Source: Gnetum montanum
Lineage: Eukaryota; Streptophyta; Gnetopsida; Gnetales; Gnetaceae
Direction of reading: 5' to 3'
Length of the DNA: 48,540 bases
Assembly: GCA_015680685.1 (NCBI GenBank)
Contig: MNCI01027100.1
Span: forward strand, 164,174-212,713
Below the pieces are notes generated by a model. That model had not been told where the DNA came from, made no database searches, and saw nothing but the letters and a program-made list of their open reading frames with translations. Below, piece by piece: positions 21,751 to 33,563 of the stretch (position 1 is its first letter; each line of letters opens with the position of its first letter). Both the position numbers and the translations under genes were made by a program.

Positions 21751-23090
21751 TTAATTTTACAAATTTTTGTTTTTTAATTTTTCATCTTTCAATTTGTTGT
21801 TTTATGTTTTTATTTATTATTTTATTGTTTTATCTTTTTGAGGGTAATCTCATTGGTAAATAAAATACTCATGTGACTCGTTGGTTGAGGTGTTGTTCTA
21901 TGCTATCAAGTCTCAAGTGACTAATTATTTGGACAGTGAGCCCACAACATCCACCCACCCATTCTATTAATAAGAGGTTCTACTCTGGGTACAATGATAT
22001 TCTTGTCATCATGAAAACTTAAAAGTAATTTTGTGCTCATTATGTCCAGAGCGAAGAATGATGGACTAAGAAGGAATGGCTAGGGTGTGACATTAAGGGG
22101 AATTGTGGATTCTCTTTGGTGACATCTGTAGATGCTATCATGTAGCTTGGTTGTACTAAGATCCTTGTAGATCTAATGACAATGGGAGTAAGAGTAATAA
22201 AGGCACTTAATAAAGAAACCCAATGCTATTCTAGGGGGTCCCACTGGAAAGACATGCACCCATGCTTGAAGGAAGGCCGTTTCTCTACATTACGCATAAA
22301 AAAAAAGAGTGTGCCAAAGTGGCCAAGCAAAAAGTATGCCACAAAGAAATTCCAAATCACTCCTCCCTTGCACAAAACACCAAGTGATTGCATGCCTTGC
22401 TGTCATGATGCTCTTATGGTTGTCCATCATTGGATGAAACAATGCAATGTCACTGATTGAAGTAATGGACTTGGTCTTGATTTTCGAGTGACAGGCTAAT
22501 GAAACATTAATCACATCCTACACTCAAGATTCATTGTGCCCTAGGTCAGTTACCTCATGTCCCAATCTCTGCAATCCCTTCTACAATTCACCTCATCTTG
22601 CTATTCATGTATTTGTGACTCATGTCTTGTGTAGCATTAAATTCATATCTCATCACGGTGGTATCTACATGTGTGTATTTTGTGCAACTGGTGGGGATTA
22701 CATTCAAACCTTTTAGTTCCTACAGACATTTTCAGGCATGGTTACATAAGGGCATCATAGGTAGGAACCTGCTTTGGGGAGGACCCACTTGCATAACCTT
22801 TGTAATTTACACTCATTGCACATCATAATCATCACATCATTTGATATCCTCCAAGTACTGCATTGCCAACATTCTTCTTTCCTTTATAATCCTCCTAATT
22901 CAAATGTTCCTATGCATCAAAACATGTCCTTTCTCCTCATCCTATCCATGAATTTCATTGACAAACCCCACTTTATTATACTTTTGGTGCCTTCTAGTCT
23001 ATCTAATGTTACCTTGGACCTTCCAAATTAACCACAAATCCTTCATTTTTGGCCTTGGAAATTGAAAAATTCTTCAAATTTATCAAGTAC
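21751..23090 (+). other. R5 middle region, no recognisable domain
   Basis: Between gag and ORF-X, where pol would be expected, about 1.3 kb shows none of the protease, RT, RNase H or integrase motifs on either strand. The first 100 bp are T-rich. Short open stretches (22176-22460, 22622-22828) look like no family I know. Confidence 0.6.
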
Positions 23091-23109
23091 CCTATTTTCA
23101 ATGGGCCAC

Positions 23110-23199
23110 GATATCAGGTAACCGATTCAAGGTCCGATGTCATATCGGGTTCACGCTATCGGGTACAGGATATCGTGCCCATAAAAAGTATATATATGG
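23110..23199 (+). promoter_or_regulatory. Internal promoter-like region upstream of ORF-X
   Basis: GATATC occurs at 23110 and 23169, with related CATATCGGG and CTATCGGG between them. A TATA-rich core, ATAAAAAGTATATATATGG, follows at 23181-23199. The arrangement copies the LTR promoters in this window (GATATC array, then TATA about 10-45 bp later), yet no LTR end or PBS is near. It is placed to drive a transcript containing the putative intron and ORF-X. Inferred, not shown. Confidence 0.5.
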
Positions 23200-23449
23200 A
23201 CCCCCCATGCATGTCAACATCATTCTACACTGTTCACGCGGGGAGAGTTGTTCAAATTTTCTTCCACAAATTGCTAGCTTGTGAACCTATCGTTCAAACA
23301 GCCATAACTTGCTCGTTAACGCTCTAATTCCCATTCTAATTGAATCTGTACAAACCTAGAGTGTTCAGCTTAGTCGTGGGGGAAGGGTACACTCCAAGTT
23401 GCACATAATTTTTTCAAAATTCATTGTCACCCAAAGGATATCATAAAGG

Positions 23450-23700
23450 GTAAGTAATTACAAAAATGTTAAACACGTTGCCAAATCAATTTTAATCTCT
23501 TCACCCACACCATGAGAATTAAAGTTTTGGAGCCATCTAATCAAATTGGGTCCAATATCAAAACTTTTAGGGGACATTCTTGTAAAATTATCTAACTTTG
23601 GATCACACTAAATAAGAAATAAATTCATTAAGGGCAAGAAGTAAGGTATAAATCAAATTTGTAAATAACCTTACTAATAGTCAACCTTGTGTGATTGCAG
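23450..23700 (+). other. Putative 5'-UTR intron (251 bp) before ORF-X
   Basis: GTAAGT at 23450-23455 is a consensus donor, TACTAAT at 23672-23678 a good branch site 22 bases before the acceptor, and TTGCAG ends at 23700 directly before the ATG of ORF-X. The interval is AT-rich. The join would place exon 1 immediately before ATGGCC. Confidence 0.5.
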
Positions 23701-26466
23701 ATGGCCCCTAAGCATGGATAGCAAGGAGGACCCTCTCAAGGTGCGTCCAAACGACCAAGGAGAGGTAGAGGCTAGGCGTCTCTCGAGGAACATAAAAAAT
23801 AGGAGGCACAATCATTTAGCATCCATCAAGAGCCTCCTATTACTGTGTAATCAAGATAGGCTGAAGGAGGAGCCATTGAAGCACCTAAACAGGGGCAACA
23901 TCTCACGTTGTCCCCAGAATGTGTTGAAGTGATTCATGAAAGGTCCACATCATCAGCTGTGATCGTGAAACTCAACTTTTGACCTTTCATTGAGTTTGCT
24001 TCTGAGGTAGTCAGGGACCAACTCAAAGGGTCCCCATTATGGCCTATTCTCTCTAAAAGTGGTGCCTCGTACCTAGGAGAGACATACCAATTTTGGCACA
24101 ATAGAGAAGAAGGAACCATAGTTGATATTGGTGGTGTTTCTATAAATTTCTCTACCAAAGCCATTTCATAAGTGTTAAATATTTTGAATATAGGGCCGAA
24201 AGTTGTTCACCTGCCCACTTGCTTTGATGCTGATGCACGAAATATTTGGTTGAAAAGGGCGTATGGTACGGAAGACAAGGCGTATGGAAAGTTGACACTA
24301 GAAGAGAGGATTTATTTCAAGATCGGCACTTATCACATCTTCCCCACAAAAGGATTAAATAGAATCTCCATGTATGTGGCTAGAGGAAGTGCTATATTGA
24401 TGGGCAAGGTTACAGAGATTTTGAGGTAGTTCGAGGAACATAAGATGGAGAAGTTTACATTTCCCTTCCATTGTCTCATTAGGAAGCTGTGCCAGCATAC
24501 TAGAATACGAGGGTATACCAATGATGTCCCCAGAAGGGCCTAAAATGCTTCATTTGCTAAACTATTGAAGCCACTAGCCCCAAGGAAAAGTGTTGGTGAG
24601 ACACTAGAGCCTGAACAAGAACAGACAATGGGGCCCACTGCAACTCAAACTGCAGGGCCTAGCCAACTTCTAAGCATAAGGCCTAGTCAATAACAAGAAG
24701 TGGGGACTAGCACAGGCAAGCAAGACCAACCACCACCACCGCCGCAAGACTATCGATCATTAATGAGCCATCTCAGGGCCATCACTAAGATGGTTAGCTA
24801 GGGAAGCTATGATGAGACCAACCTCTTCTAGGTCATAGATGATGCCATATGACCCACAGTCTTAATCGATTATGCACGGGGTGCGGTGTCAATCCAAATA
24901 GGAGAAGGAAAATCGCACTGGTCACAACAGATCTTAGGGAACATTGCATCTTTTCAGGTGCAATTAGAAACTAGTGAAGGGGCCATAGTAGTGGTCATGT
25001 AGCACCAAGATGCAGCAAGAGTTACACAAGTGGTTACGGACCACATAAAAGAATCATTCAACATCCCTGTTGTGCCATCGGTAGACTTTACGGAAGAACA
25101 CGATGCTCAAACTTTGGTTGGTCCCTCGATGACTCCTATAGAGCATGAGGATGTTCTCGATCAGCTGCTGCAGATAAGACAAGTGATGATGTCCCTCTTT
25201 GACATTCCTCAAGATGTCACAGCAACTCAATCAGACCTCATCTCCAAAAAAGGGAAGCTGGTTATGGCAAAAATCAGAGCCAAGCATGCAGAGGTGGAGT
25301 TGAAAAGACTCCAAGAGAAGCTCATCACCCTGCAAGCTGCACAGTGGGATCCATCTCAGTTCATCCCCATAGACTAGCTAGAGTCCTTCTAGACAGAGTA
25401 ACCTAATAAATTGTTGTCAGAAAATAAAAGAGTGGTAGAGGAGAAAGAGAAGGCCAATTGGGATGCTTCCAAGGCACAAGCTCAGACATATGCACATGCC
25501 AAAGCACGCAAGGCCTTATAAGAGGAGAATAAATAGCTTGTCGTAGACAATCTCCAGTTGACCACCATGGAAAAACAAAAGAATGTTCTTGAAGAAAATT
25601 TTCAGCAGTTATGAGAATAATTGGTCAGGGTCAACCAAGACATGAGTCACTTGGTTAGACAAAATCGAACCCTTTCAATGGAGAAGGTACACGCAATCCA
25701 TCAAAAGACAGCTATTGAAATAAGTGCATGGTAAAATGAGGTCAAGCTACATGAGAAATTGAAGGAACACTTCAGGGACTAGGTGGGGATGTACAAGCAA
25801 GTAATTGAAAAAGAAATCCATATGGCCAAGGCCCATATCAACACTCTCAATTCTCAAAACACTGATTGGCAGGCCATACTGGATACCCATGCATTCTCCC
25901 ACCGAGTAGAGCTCAAAAGCTGAAACCTGTAGATACAAGATCTTACGGAGTATATGGAATTGGCAAACCTATGGTATGGCAACTTAGCCATGTTAATAGT
26001 AGGACGCTTGAGAACAGAGCTAGAGAAGCAGGTAGCTACCACGTACAAAAAATATGAAACAGAATTTACTGAGCACAAGAAGACACTGCAGAAATTAGAA
26101 GTGGCAAATTCTGAGTTAAAGGTGATCAAAACTAGCTACCAGGGATAAAAGAATGTTGTGGCAGACTTGGTTCGATGGCTTACGGATTACCAAGAATACA
26201 AGGACAAAGCCAGAGCCTATGAAGGGAAACGACGATTGTTTGCAGCCTGGTATGTCAAGGCCAATAAGATGTTCCTGCAATTGCCATGTCCATGGAAGGT
26301 GCCAACTCCATCAAACATTGGAGCATTATCATGGATGGAACAAGACCCCCGAACCAAAGAGGAAAAACTCTAGGCACTTCTTTAGAGCCATCAAATTCCA
26401 AAACCTAGAGCACAAGATAAGGGGAAGTGACCCGTGGAGGAACCATCGCCACCTAGAACCGCATGA
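23701..26466 (+). pseudogene. ORF-X: plant transposon-protein domain plus coiled coils, many in-frame stops
   Basis: One frame runs 922 codons from ATG (23701) to TGA (26464-26466) with no frameshift but 29 internal stops (15 TAG, 9 TAA, 5 TGA). A basic start (residues 1-70) is followed by a globular domain at about 76-285: YLGETYQFWHNREEGTIVDI, then VSINFSTKAIS, then TYHIFPTKGLNRISMYVARG with FPFHCLIRKLCQHTRI. This pattern matches the 'putative plant transposon protein' domain (the Pfam family I know as Transposase_32), whose biochemical role is unknown. A Pro-rich linker (PPPPPQDY at about 343) and long heptad-rich, Glu/Lys/Gln-rich coiled coils (about 500-830) follow, then LVRWLTDYQEYKDKARAYEG. 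It sits where pol or an env-like gene would be. Inactive as it stands. Confidence 0.75.
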
Positions 26467-26655
26467 GTTCCAAGAAAATTTTTCCTATTTTTAATTTTTT
26501 GTCTATGTCCCAATTTTGTTGTATTCATCTCTCCACTACAGCATGAATAAATTCCTAGTCAGTCAATAATCCCATACCTATCCACTGTGTAATCAATTGG
26601 GCTTGTTCTCATTTTGTTTGACTTGAGGACAAGTTTTCATTCATTTGTGGGGGTA
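26467..26655 (+). other. R5 3' leader and polypurine tract
   Basis: Non-coding DNA ending in TTTGTGGGGGTA (26644-26655), the likely polypurine tract priming plus-strand DNA, directly before the 3' LTR. The TTGAGGACAAG motif (26622-26632) just upstream is a common feature before the PPT in plant gypsy elements. Confidence 0.65.
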
Positions 26656-27533
26656 TGATGAACCATGATTTGTCAGGCTCCAATATCAAACCCACACTAT
26701 CGGATTCGTAATATCGGGTATGCGATATCAAGGCCTGGCCAATGATATTGGATACACGATATCGTGACTCCTGTGTAAGCCTATAAATACACATTTGGAC
26801 ACATAGGAAGGATGTGTTAGAGTAGGTTAGTATAGAAGTAGAGTTCTTTTATTCATTTTTAGTTCATCTCAACTTTTCCCTAGTGCATGCTCGTAGTGTG
26901 ATGATTGTAATTATATGGAACCTTTATTTGAATGTGACGTACTTGGACATGCACATGACCAGCAATAAAGATCAAGATTACTTCATCATTGTAGCATTCA
27001 CTTAGTTTTAATTGCTTAATTATTATTTTTATTTATTTTTTTGTTAATTAATATTTCTTTACCTTAATTTACTATCCCTATTATTAAATGTGGAATGAGT
27101 ATGACTTGATCATGAGCATTTAAGTGTGACTACTTGGTATCCCAGTAGTGTATCTAGGAGTGTTTAAGTAGCATGCGCTTGGTAATCCCAGAAGTAGTAC
27201 ACAAAGTCCAAGATGTATACGGATGATTAAGGACGGATGCTCATCACACTTAGGCTAGCTTAGATTTTGCTTCTCATTCCCTATTATCTTAAAATAAAGT
27301 TATTTTCCATTGCCTCTAGGAGTAGCACTAGTTTAGGATCATATCATACACCTCACTCTAGACTAAACCATACGTGACAAAGCAAATACTAGTCTAGGTG
27401 GGAAGACAACGAACTGCAATCAACATGTAACTACCTAGATACCACAACTAGTCCATCTACGAAGTTTGACTGGATTGTGTGTACACACTCATATTCATAT
27501 GGTTGAGTGTAGGGGGTACCTCGCCACTCATCA
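26656..27533 (+). mobile_element. R5 3' LTR (878 bp)
   Basis: Full-length LTR: TGATGAACCATG at the start, TATA box TATAAATA at 26782-26789, AATAAA in the R region, and the conserved end GGTTGAGTGTAGGGG...CGCCACTCATCA at 27533. It retains the 301 bp missing from the 5' LTR. Confidence 0.9.
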
Positions 27534-27538
27534 ATAAT

Positions 27539-30028
27539 CATAACAATGAGGGGAGCTTTCTTGGTCATGTTATTATAATTAATTTTTTTGCTAGACTTTG
27601 CCATGGTAAATAAATAATTATCGTTATAATGCTTGGATAAGAGATGAAATTTTTCAAGAGAATTATTATTTGTGAGAGTCCAACTACATTGTAACCTAGA
27701 CTTTATCTATGGAAAATTAATTCTAAGGAAATCAATTTGAGATTTTTTAATTTGAAAAATATAAAAAATTCTCTTGGCGAAATAATAGATATATATCATA
27801 AATATATAGCTAAACTAGTTATATAATATTTGAACAATGAAATTATTAAAAATAATAGAATTAATTGGGTAATAAAAATCTGATATGGGAATTCGTATTT
27901 GATTGAAATAGAAGGTTAACATTGAAATTCATAGGTGATTAAAATAGAAAAAAATAAAAGACTTATTGAAAAAGGAATAAGTAGATTAAATAATGAGAGA
28001 TGCTCTAAAATTATATAATAATATTTAGAGGAAAAGTTCAAAATACATCAGGTAAAAGAAAAGTTGTAGTAATCATAAAATAATTTCACATATCTATTCC
28101 TTAAGAAAAACTCAAAAGCATTATATATTAAAACATGGAAATTTTAAAAAATGAAATCAAGAGGGGTCTTGACTTAGGTTGTCATCATAATCATCCTAGC
28201 CTTGTTCCAACAAAATTGGGTTGGTTAAGATCCCATTTAAAAATCACACTGAAATGGAAAATGAAAAATCAAATTTGTTGGCATGGCATTACAAAATGGT
28301 GTCCATGGAAACAAAAATTGATGAGGCATACATTATATAATAAGGCAAGTGGTTAGCAAATGTATGGTAGGTGTTCTAGCAAGTATGTGATAGTGAAAGG
28401 TAGCAATCATGACTCTTGGGCATTTTGGACATGTGTGAACAAGGTTGTGATCCAAGAAAAGGTCACTAGGTTTAGGCAAAAATCGTCCCAAAGACTGATC
28501 AATTGTAGCTCCCTATAGTATTCATAGGGCATCAAATCACAAGGGTCAATGGCAATGCCAAGCTGAAAAACTCTTACTTTTATTATGCCTAATGATGTAA
28601 AGTTTATTTAATTTTCATTTTTTGTCAATAAAAATCTAAAAGTTGTTAGTGGGGTTACATAAATGTAATTTGCTTTAATGTGACTGGGCATGGTAAAACA
28701 AGGATTTACTTTCTTAAAAAAAATGTTGTTACATGTTTGGTGTGCTTAAAATGTTGGTGCTTATTTACTATACTTTTTCACATTACATTGGTATTCTCTT
28801 TACATGCTTCTAACAATTAACTTAACTACTAAATTCATTAATAATATATTGTAATTGAAAATCATAGTTTTGTTAAATAATTTGGATGATTATTTTCATA
28901 GGTATGCACTTTTCATTAGGATATTCATTAAATGGTTAAGGCCCTAACTATCACATCAACAAGTTAGAAGTTCAAGTTTTAATTCCTATGCACAATGTAA
29001 AATGATGTATAATGTCCAAAGCTATTACTATGATATAAAATGAAATCTCTATTCCAAAAATTTCTCTACCACTAATAGAAGTGTTTAACATATGTGAATT
29101 ATTTTTCTTCAATCTCTTCTTTATGGAAGTAAAAGCTGCTTTTCATATGTTTTCTATGAGTGCCTAGTTGCACAACATCCTTAGAAATAGACATGGAAAT
29201 TGTAACAACTTTCAACCAAGCATTAATGATATAGAAGTGTTTTGAGTCCCTGTTCTTGAATCTATTTTGAAGCTTTATTGTGCAATTATATTCCAATAAT
29301 AATAACATAACCATGATCCTTTTTTTGTTGCTTTTTAGTTACAACTTTAATTTAGAAAACTTCTAATAAAGGCTAAACATTGAATTTATTTCATGTAGGA
29401 TTAATTCCATTTATATTTTTTGGTTTAATATGGGAAAAGCTATCAATTTCTACTGTAATTTATTTCTTGTTTCTTTCTTGTTTCTGACTATTACAATTAT
29501 TTTTCTTTGAAAAGTATTTTTTTTCTCTTTACAATAAATCCTTTAGTAAAAAATGAAAATTCATGAGGGTGCTTTTGAGGGCAAGGTCTAATCCTTTTCC
29601 TACCATATAGAGGAGGTTTTTCAAGGTTGATTGTAAAAATGAAAACCTTAAAAGGCATTCCAAAACTATTGGACTTTTTTTAAAGGTCTCTCTTTTATGT
29701 TGATGATCTAATTTACTCAATTTTTAATTGATGTTCATTCTTTAGTCCAACATCCTCCAAATAACAACATAATAAATATAGTAAGTAGAATTTAAACTTG
29801 TAGTTTTTTGCTTATTACAAGCTTCGTAAGCTTAATAATCACCCTATAGAATTACCTCGCAAGGCATCACAGTTTCAAAATTATAAGAAACCAAAAGTTT
29901 GCATTATGGTTTAGTTTAGTATTTATGAGATGAGTAAGCATAAGCCTACTACTCACAATGAGCTTTAAGATTCATGTGCATAGCTATTGATTATTGCACA
30001 TGAATGGGTGACTTATTTCAATAGTTTG
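27539..30028. other. AT-rich unassigned DNA between R5 and R6
   Basis: No gene, RNA or element boundary is recognised in these 2.5 kb on either strand. The longest open stretches (28135-28356 plus; 29099-29314 and 29529-29720 minus) show no known motif and have the composition of chance frames. CATTATTATAATTAATTTTT-type AT-rich tracts dominate. It is probably old decayed repeat. Confidence 0.5.
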
Positions 30029-30740
30029 TGATGGAGCATATTTGTATTAAGGACTACGATATATCATAGTTCAATATACGTTGTCATAGATATGATGTAG
30101 TGGGCAATAGTCATGCCTATAAACACAAGCCTACCATCAAGTCAAAAACAAGTTTTTGGCCAACACTTATCAAAATTCTTGTAGTTTGATTTCTTAAAGT
30201 TAGAGTTAGTTGTAGATGCCCATAATGTGATGAATTACAATTGTACAACATCTTTATTCAAGTGTATTGTTCCTTGATATAATTCATGAATGACAATAAA
30301 GATCAAGATTGTTCTTCATCATTACAACATATTATATAGAATAGATTTACTTTCATATGTTGTTTACTTTCACTATTTCATTTACATTTCCTAAGTCATT
30401 TAATATTCCCATGTTTATTATTAAGACATAATAAGTACGATTGGTTTCGAGTGTAAAGTGTAATTGTTTGGTGACCTAGTAGTGAATTTGCTTGATTTTC
30501 TTAGTAGTAAAGCTACTTGGTAATCCTAGTAATAATTACATCAACCTAGGACGTGTATGAAAAACTAAGAACATATACTTATCATCACTAGGCTAGAATA
30601 GTTTTATATTTCATTGAAGTTAGAAATAGAATTTCTAATAATTTTCATTATGTTTACTTTCAGCATATCTAAATTCAAAAAATATCATTTAATCATATAC
30701 ATCACTAAGAGTTAAATCATATGTTTTGAACCTTGCTAAC
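30029..30740 (+). mobile_element. R6 5' LTR, left part (split by R7)
   Basis: Starts TGATGGAGCATATTTG. It has a decayed GATATATC site, a TATA box (TATAAACA, 30118-30125), the family R-region landmarks (GATGCCCATAATGTGATG; ACAATAAAGATCAAGATT) and the ...TACTTGGTAATCCTAGTAAT block shared with the R5 3' LTR. It breaks at CTAAC (30736-30740), where R7 begins, and resumes at 37642. Joined length would be about 854 bp, as in the family. Confidence 0.78.
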
Positions 30741-31536
30741 TAATGAGTGGCGAGGTACCCTTACACTCAACGATACGAATCTGAGCGTAACACGCATGAT
30801 CCGGTCGAACTCCGTAGACTAAGTGCCTACACGCCTCATGGAACACTTAAGGTTAATTATTCATTGTCTTCCTAGACTTACTTGTATTTGTCATGGTGTA
30901 TGGTTAAGTAAGTTTGAGGTATATGATTTTTATAGCTTTTGCTATTTTATCTCCTATGCTAGTGAGGTAAAGGGTTGAAGAGACTAATTACTAACTTTAA
31001 CTAACTAACTAAGTTTGAATTAACCTAGTGTCAGCATCTGTTCCCACTTATCGTTCACACCCTGAACCAATGCAACCTTGGTTACCAAACGCTAATCATT
31101 GCTGAGATCACCAAGCGTAACGCACGTGCTCGAAGCAGTTGTACTGAGGCACTTAACTAGGAGAGAAGGGTTGAGAGAGATTTAACAACTAATAAAGCAT
31201 GTAAATGATAAATAGTAAATAACAATAAATAAAATCCTAATTAGCCTATTCCATGCACTGCAAGGTTTATCCAAGAAGTTCGTCTTTATTGTCGTACACA
31301 AACTTGTGTTCAGGTACAATGTTTGCTCGAATAAAGATCCATTCACTTTGGAGCTCCTACTGCAGGCACATGGAAAATATTCTATCTTTGGAGAGGTAAA
31401 ACTACCAAAGTTTCCCTAAGGGTCTAGATCTAGATGAGAAAACAAGGGAGAGCCGCCTCTTATTTATAGACTTGGTGGCGGACCACGATATCGCGTACGN
31501 NNNNNNNNNNNNNNNNNNNNNNNNNNNNNNNNNNNN
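30741..31536 (-). mobile_element. R7 3' LTR, partly in the assembly gap
   Basis: Aligns with 36843-37599 from its TAATGAGTGG edge (TG to TA at the terminus) to the GATATCGCGTACG motif at 31499, where the N run starts. The end near 31536 is projected from the length of the other LTR. Confidence 0.82.
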
Positions 31537-31920
31537 NNNNNNNNNNNNNNNNNNNNNNNNNNNNNNNNNNNNNNNNNNNNNNNNNNNNNNNNNNNNNNNN
31601 NNNNNNNNNNNNNNNNNNNNNNNNNNNNNNNNNNNNNNNNNNNNNNNNNNNNNNNNNNNNNNNNNNNNNNNNNNNNNNNNNNNNNNNNNNNNNNNNNNNN
31701 NNNNNNNNNNNNNNNNNNNNNNNNNNNNNNNNNNNNNNNNNNNNNNNNNNNNNNNNNNNNNNNNNNNNNNNNNNNNNNNNNNNNNNNNNNNNNNNNNNNN
31801 NNNNNNNNNNNNNNNNNNNNNNNNNNNNNNNNNNNNNNNNNNNNNNNNNNNNNNNNNNNNNNNNNNNNNNNNNNNNNNNNNNNNNNNNNNNNNNNNNNNN
31901 NNNNNNNNNNNNNNNNNNNN
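31500..31920. other. Assembly gap (421 N)
   Basis: The N run begins inside the palindrome array of the R7 3' LTR and covers the LTR start, polypurine tract and adjoining interior. Confidence 0.95.
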
Positions 31921-33563
31921 AAATCGAAAAAATTAGGCCCTATATCCCCATGACTAATCGCGAACCTCCAGTAGCAATAGAATGGAGAAAGAAAAAGAAC
32001 AAGAAAGAGGGAGAAAAAGAGACAACTGTAACGTCGATGAAATGGATGTCAAGATGGAAATGAACAAAATAAAATGGATTGCAAAAATGTTAGGGAAAAG
32101 AATTTAACTGGTGCACCAAATAAGAATGTTAGTGGCTCCTCCCCAAAGTAGGCTCATGCCCTTAATGCCCTGACAAACCCACATTCAAAGAGTCCGTAGG
32201 CTCTGGGAATGTCATTGGGAACAAGAGTTAAAGTCTTAACTGCAAGAATTTACCAAAAAGAAAACAATGCATCTACCAAAATATACACTAATGATACAAC
32301 TGGCAATGAGGTGAACGATGGAGAGAAGGATGGAGAGAAGAGAATGGAATGGAATCCCAAGAACAAGGTGGTGTATAGCCCCTTGTGGATTTCATGATTA
32401 ATGTGACTTCGTAAATCCCATTCCAAGTCCGACCTCAAACAATCCACATCTAGTGACTTTGCATTAATGCATTCGGCTAAACCATCTACTTGGAGTAACA
32501 GGAATGTCTTCACCCAAGAGCCACCACCATTCCAACGAAACAAGGAGGAGAGAATGGGAAGCAAGAAGGGCCTTAGTTAGAGGGAACATTTTTATTTTAG
32601 TTTCATAACTAGTGCTTGTAGCCCAAAGGACTATTTTGTCTAATGGGTGTGCATTGAATTCTCACTTTCTCTTTTTCTTTTTTCTTTTTTTTTGTTTTAT
32701 GTGTTTATACGTGAGAACCACACCATGCAAAGACTGTGTTATTTTTATTGCTTAGCTTTCCGATGATTGGGTAACGTCGAAATGGTAAGAAAAATCAAGA
32801 AGAAAACATCCAAGCACCCAAGAGAACGGCCAACACAAATGCATCAAGTTCCCTTGAAGTCACACCCTTTTCAATCCTTGAGCCCTTCCTTAGTTTGAGA
32901 AATACCCAGTCACCGATTCGTTAAATTTCTTAGTGGAGAGGGACTGTACATTTCCAAGCTGAGAGAGAGCATAGAACTTGTGGATGGATGGATGAATTGG
33001 ACTCATTGCCTACCATATCAAAAGAACATACCTTAGTATCAACATCATAACTTAAAGGTAAAAACCAAACATTGGCAATCAATAGAAACATAGTTCATAC
33101 CATCATGAAGAACACTTATTGGTGACAAACTTACAAGGTGGATCACACACACACACACATACAAAATGAAAAAGTATAACGATGTTGAAAAAAAAAAATA
33201 AGAAAAGTTAAAGAAATTGTAAAACAAAAACATGTAAAACAAAAACGTGTAAAACAAAAATGTAAAAAAGAAAAATGTATAAAAAAAAATGTGTAAAATA
33301 AAAATGTGTAAAACAAAAACTGTAAAACAAAAATGTGTAAAAAAAAAAAACTAAAAAGAACTGAGGGCCTCCAATGATCAGCATAGGTGGCCATCTCCCC
33401 CATGATTGATTGGAAAGGGAGAGATCTGAAATAATGAATGCCTATTTGAATTTTTCAAAAGTGTCCAACTTCTCGTGATTGATGTTCTTAGATTAAGGGG
33501 TGGAAGTTGGTGACACTCATACTGCAATGTGTCTATGCCTTCATTGTTAACATGAGTTGTACC
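31921..33563 (-). other. R7 interior replacing pol, no recognised gene
   Basis: Downstream of the R7 protease on the minus strand, about 1.6 kb has none of the expected RT, RNase H or integrase motifs. It contains an open stretch of 104 codons on the minus strand (32250-32564) with no family I recognise, pyrimidine-rich DNA near 32670-32700, an AC repeat (33146-33160) and an A-rich minisatellite. The sequence does not look like R6 pol, so it was replaced rather than merely decayed. Confidence 0.5.
33215..33350. repeat. A-rich minisatellite, unit like TGTGTAAAACAAAAA
   Basis: About eight units of 13-17 bp with the core TGTAAAACAAAAA repeat with small length changes. Its complement gives a spurious Phe-rich open frame. 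Confidence 0.75.

Larger units (their letters stand above)
18866..27533 (+). mobile_element. R5: complete non-autonomous LTR retrotransposon carrying ORF-X
   Basis: LTRs at 18866-19427 and 26656-27533 begin TGATG and end CATCA. ATAAT flanks both sides exactly (18861-18865 and 27534-27538). Inside are a tRNA-Asp-type PBS, a gag (with an assembly gap), a non-coding middle, ORF-X (23701-26466) and a polypurine tract. No protease, RT, RNase H or integrase motif is found between gag and ORF-X, so the element would have needed enzymes in trans. R5 gag is related to R6/R7/R8 gag (shared HDEPL.AT and LQAF.DAC motifs). Confidence 0.9.

Noticed and set aside
23701-26466. ORF-X as a live gene using reassigned stop codons
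   Set aside because: TGA as well as TAA/TAG are hit, neighbouring R8 gag uses none of them internally, and deamination explains all 29.
28135-28356. 73-codon plus-strand frame as a small gene
   Set aside because: No recognisable domain, start context or homology; AT-rich surroundings make chance frames likely.
32209-32564. Possible host exon or LINE fragment in the R7 interior
   Set aside because: Short overlapping frames on both strands without any motif I can name; left as unassigned.
33140-33350. CRISPR-like alternation of repeats and spacers
   Set aside because: Units are directly adjacent A-rich minisatellite copies of variable length in plant DNA.
33143-33403. Phe-rich open frame on the minus strand resembling a membrane protein
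   Set aside because: It is the complement of an A-rich minisatellite; the Phe runs come from the TTT repeats.
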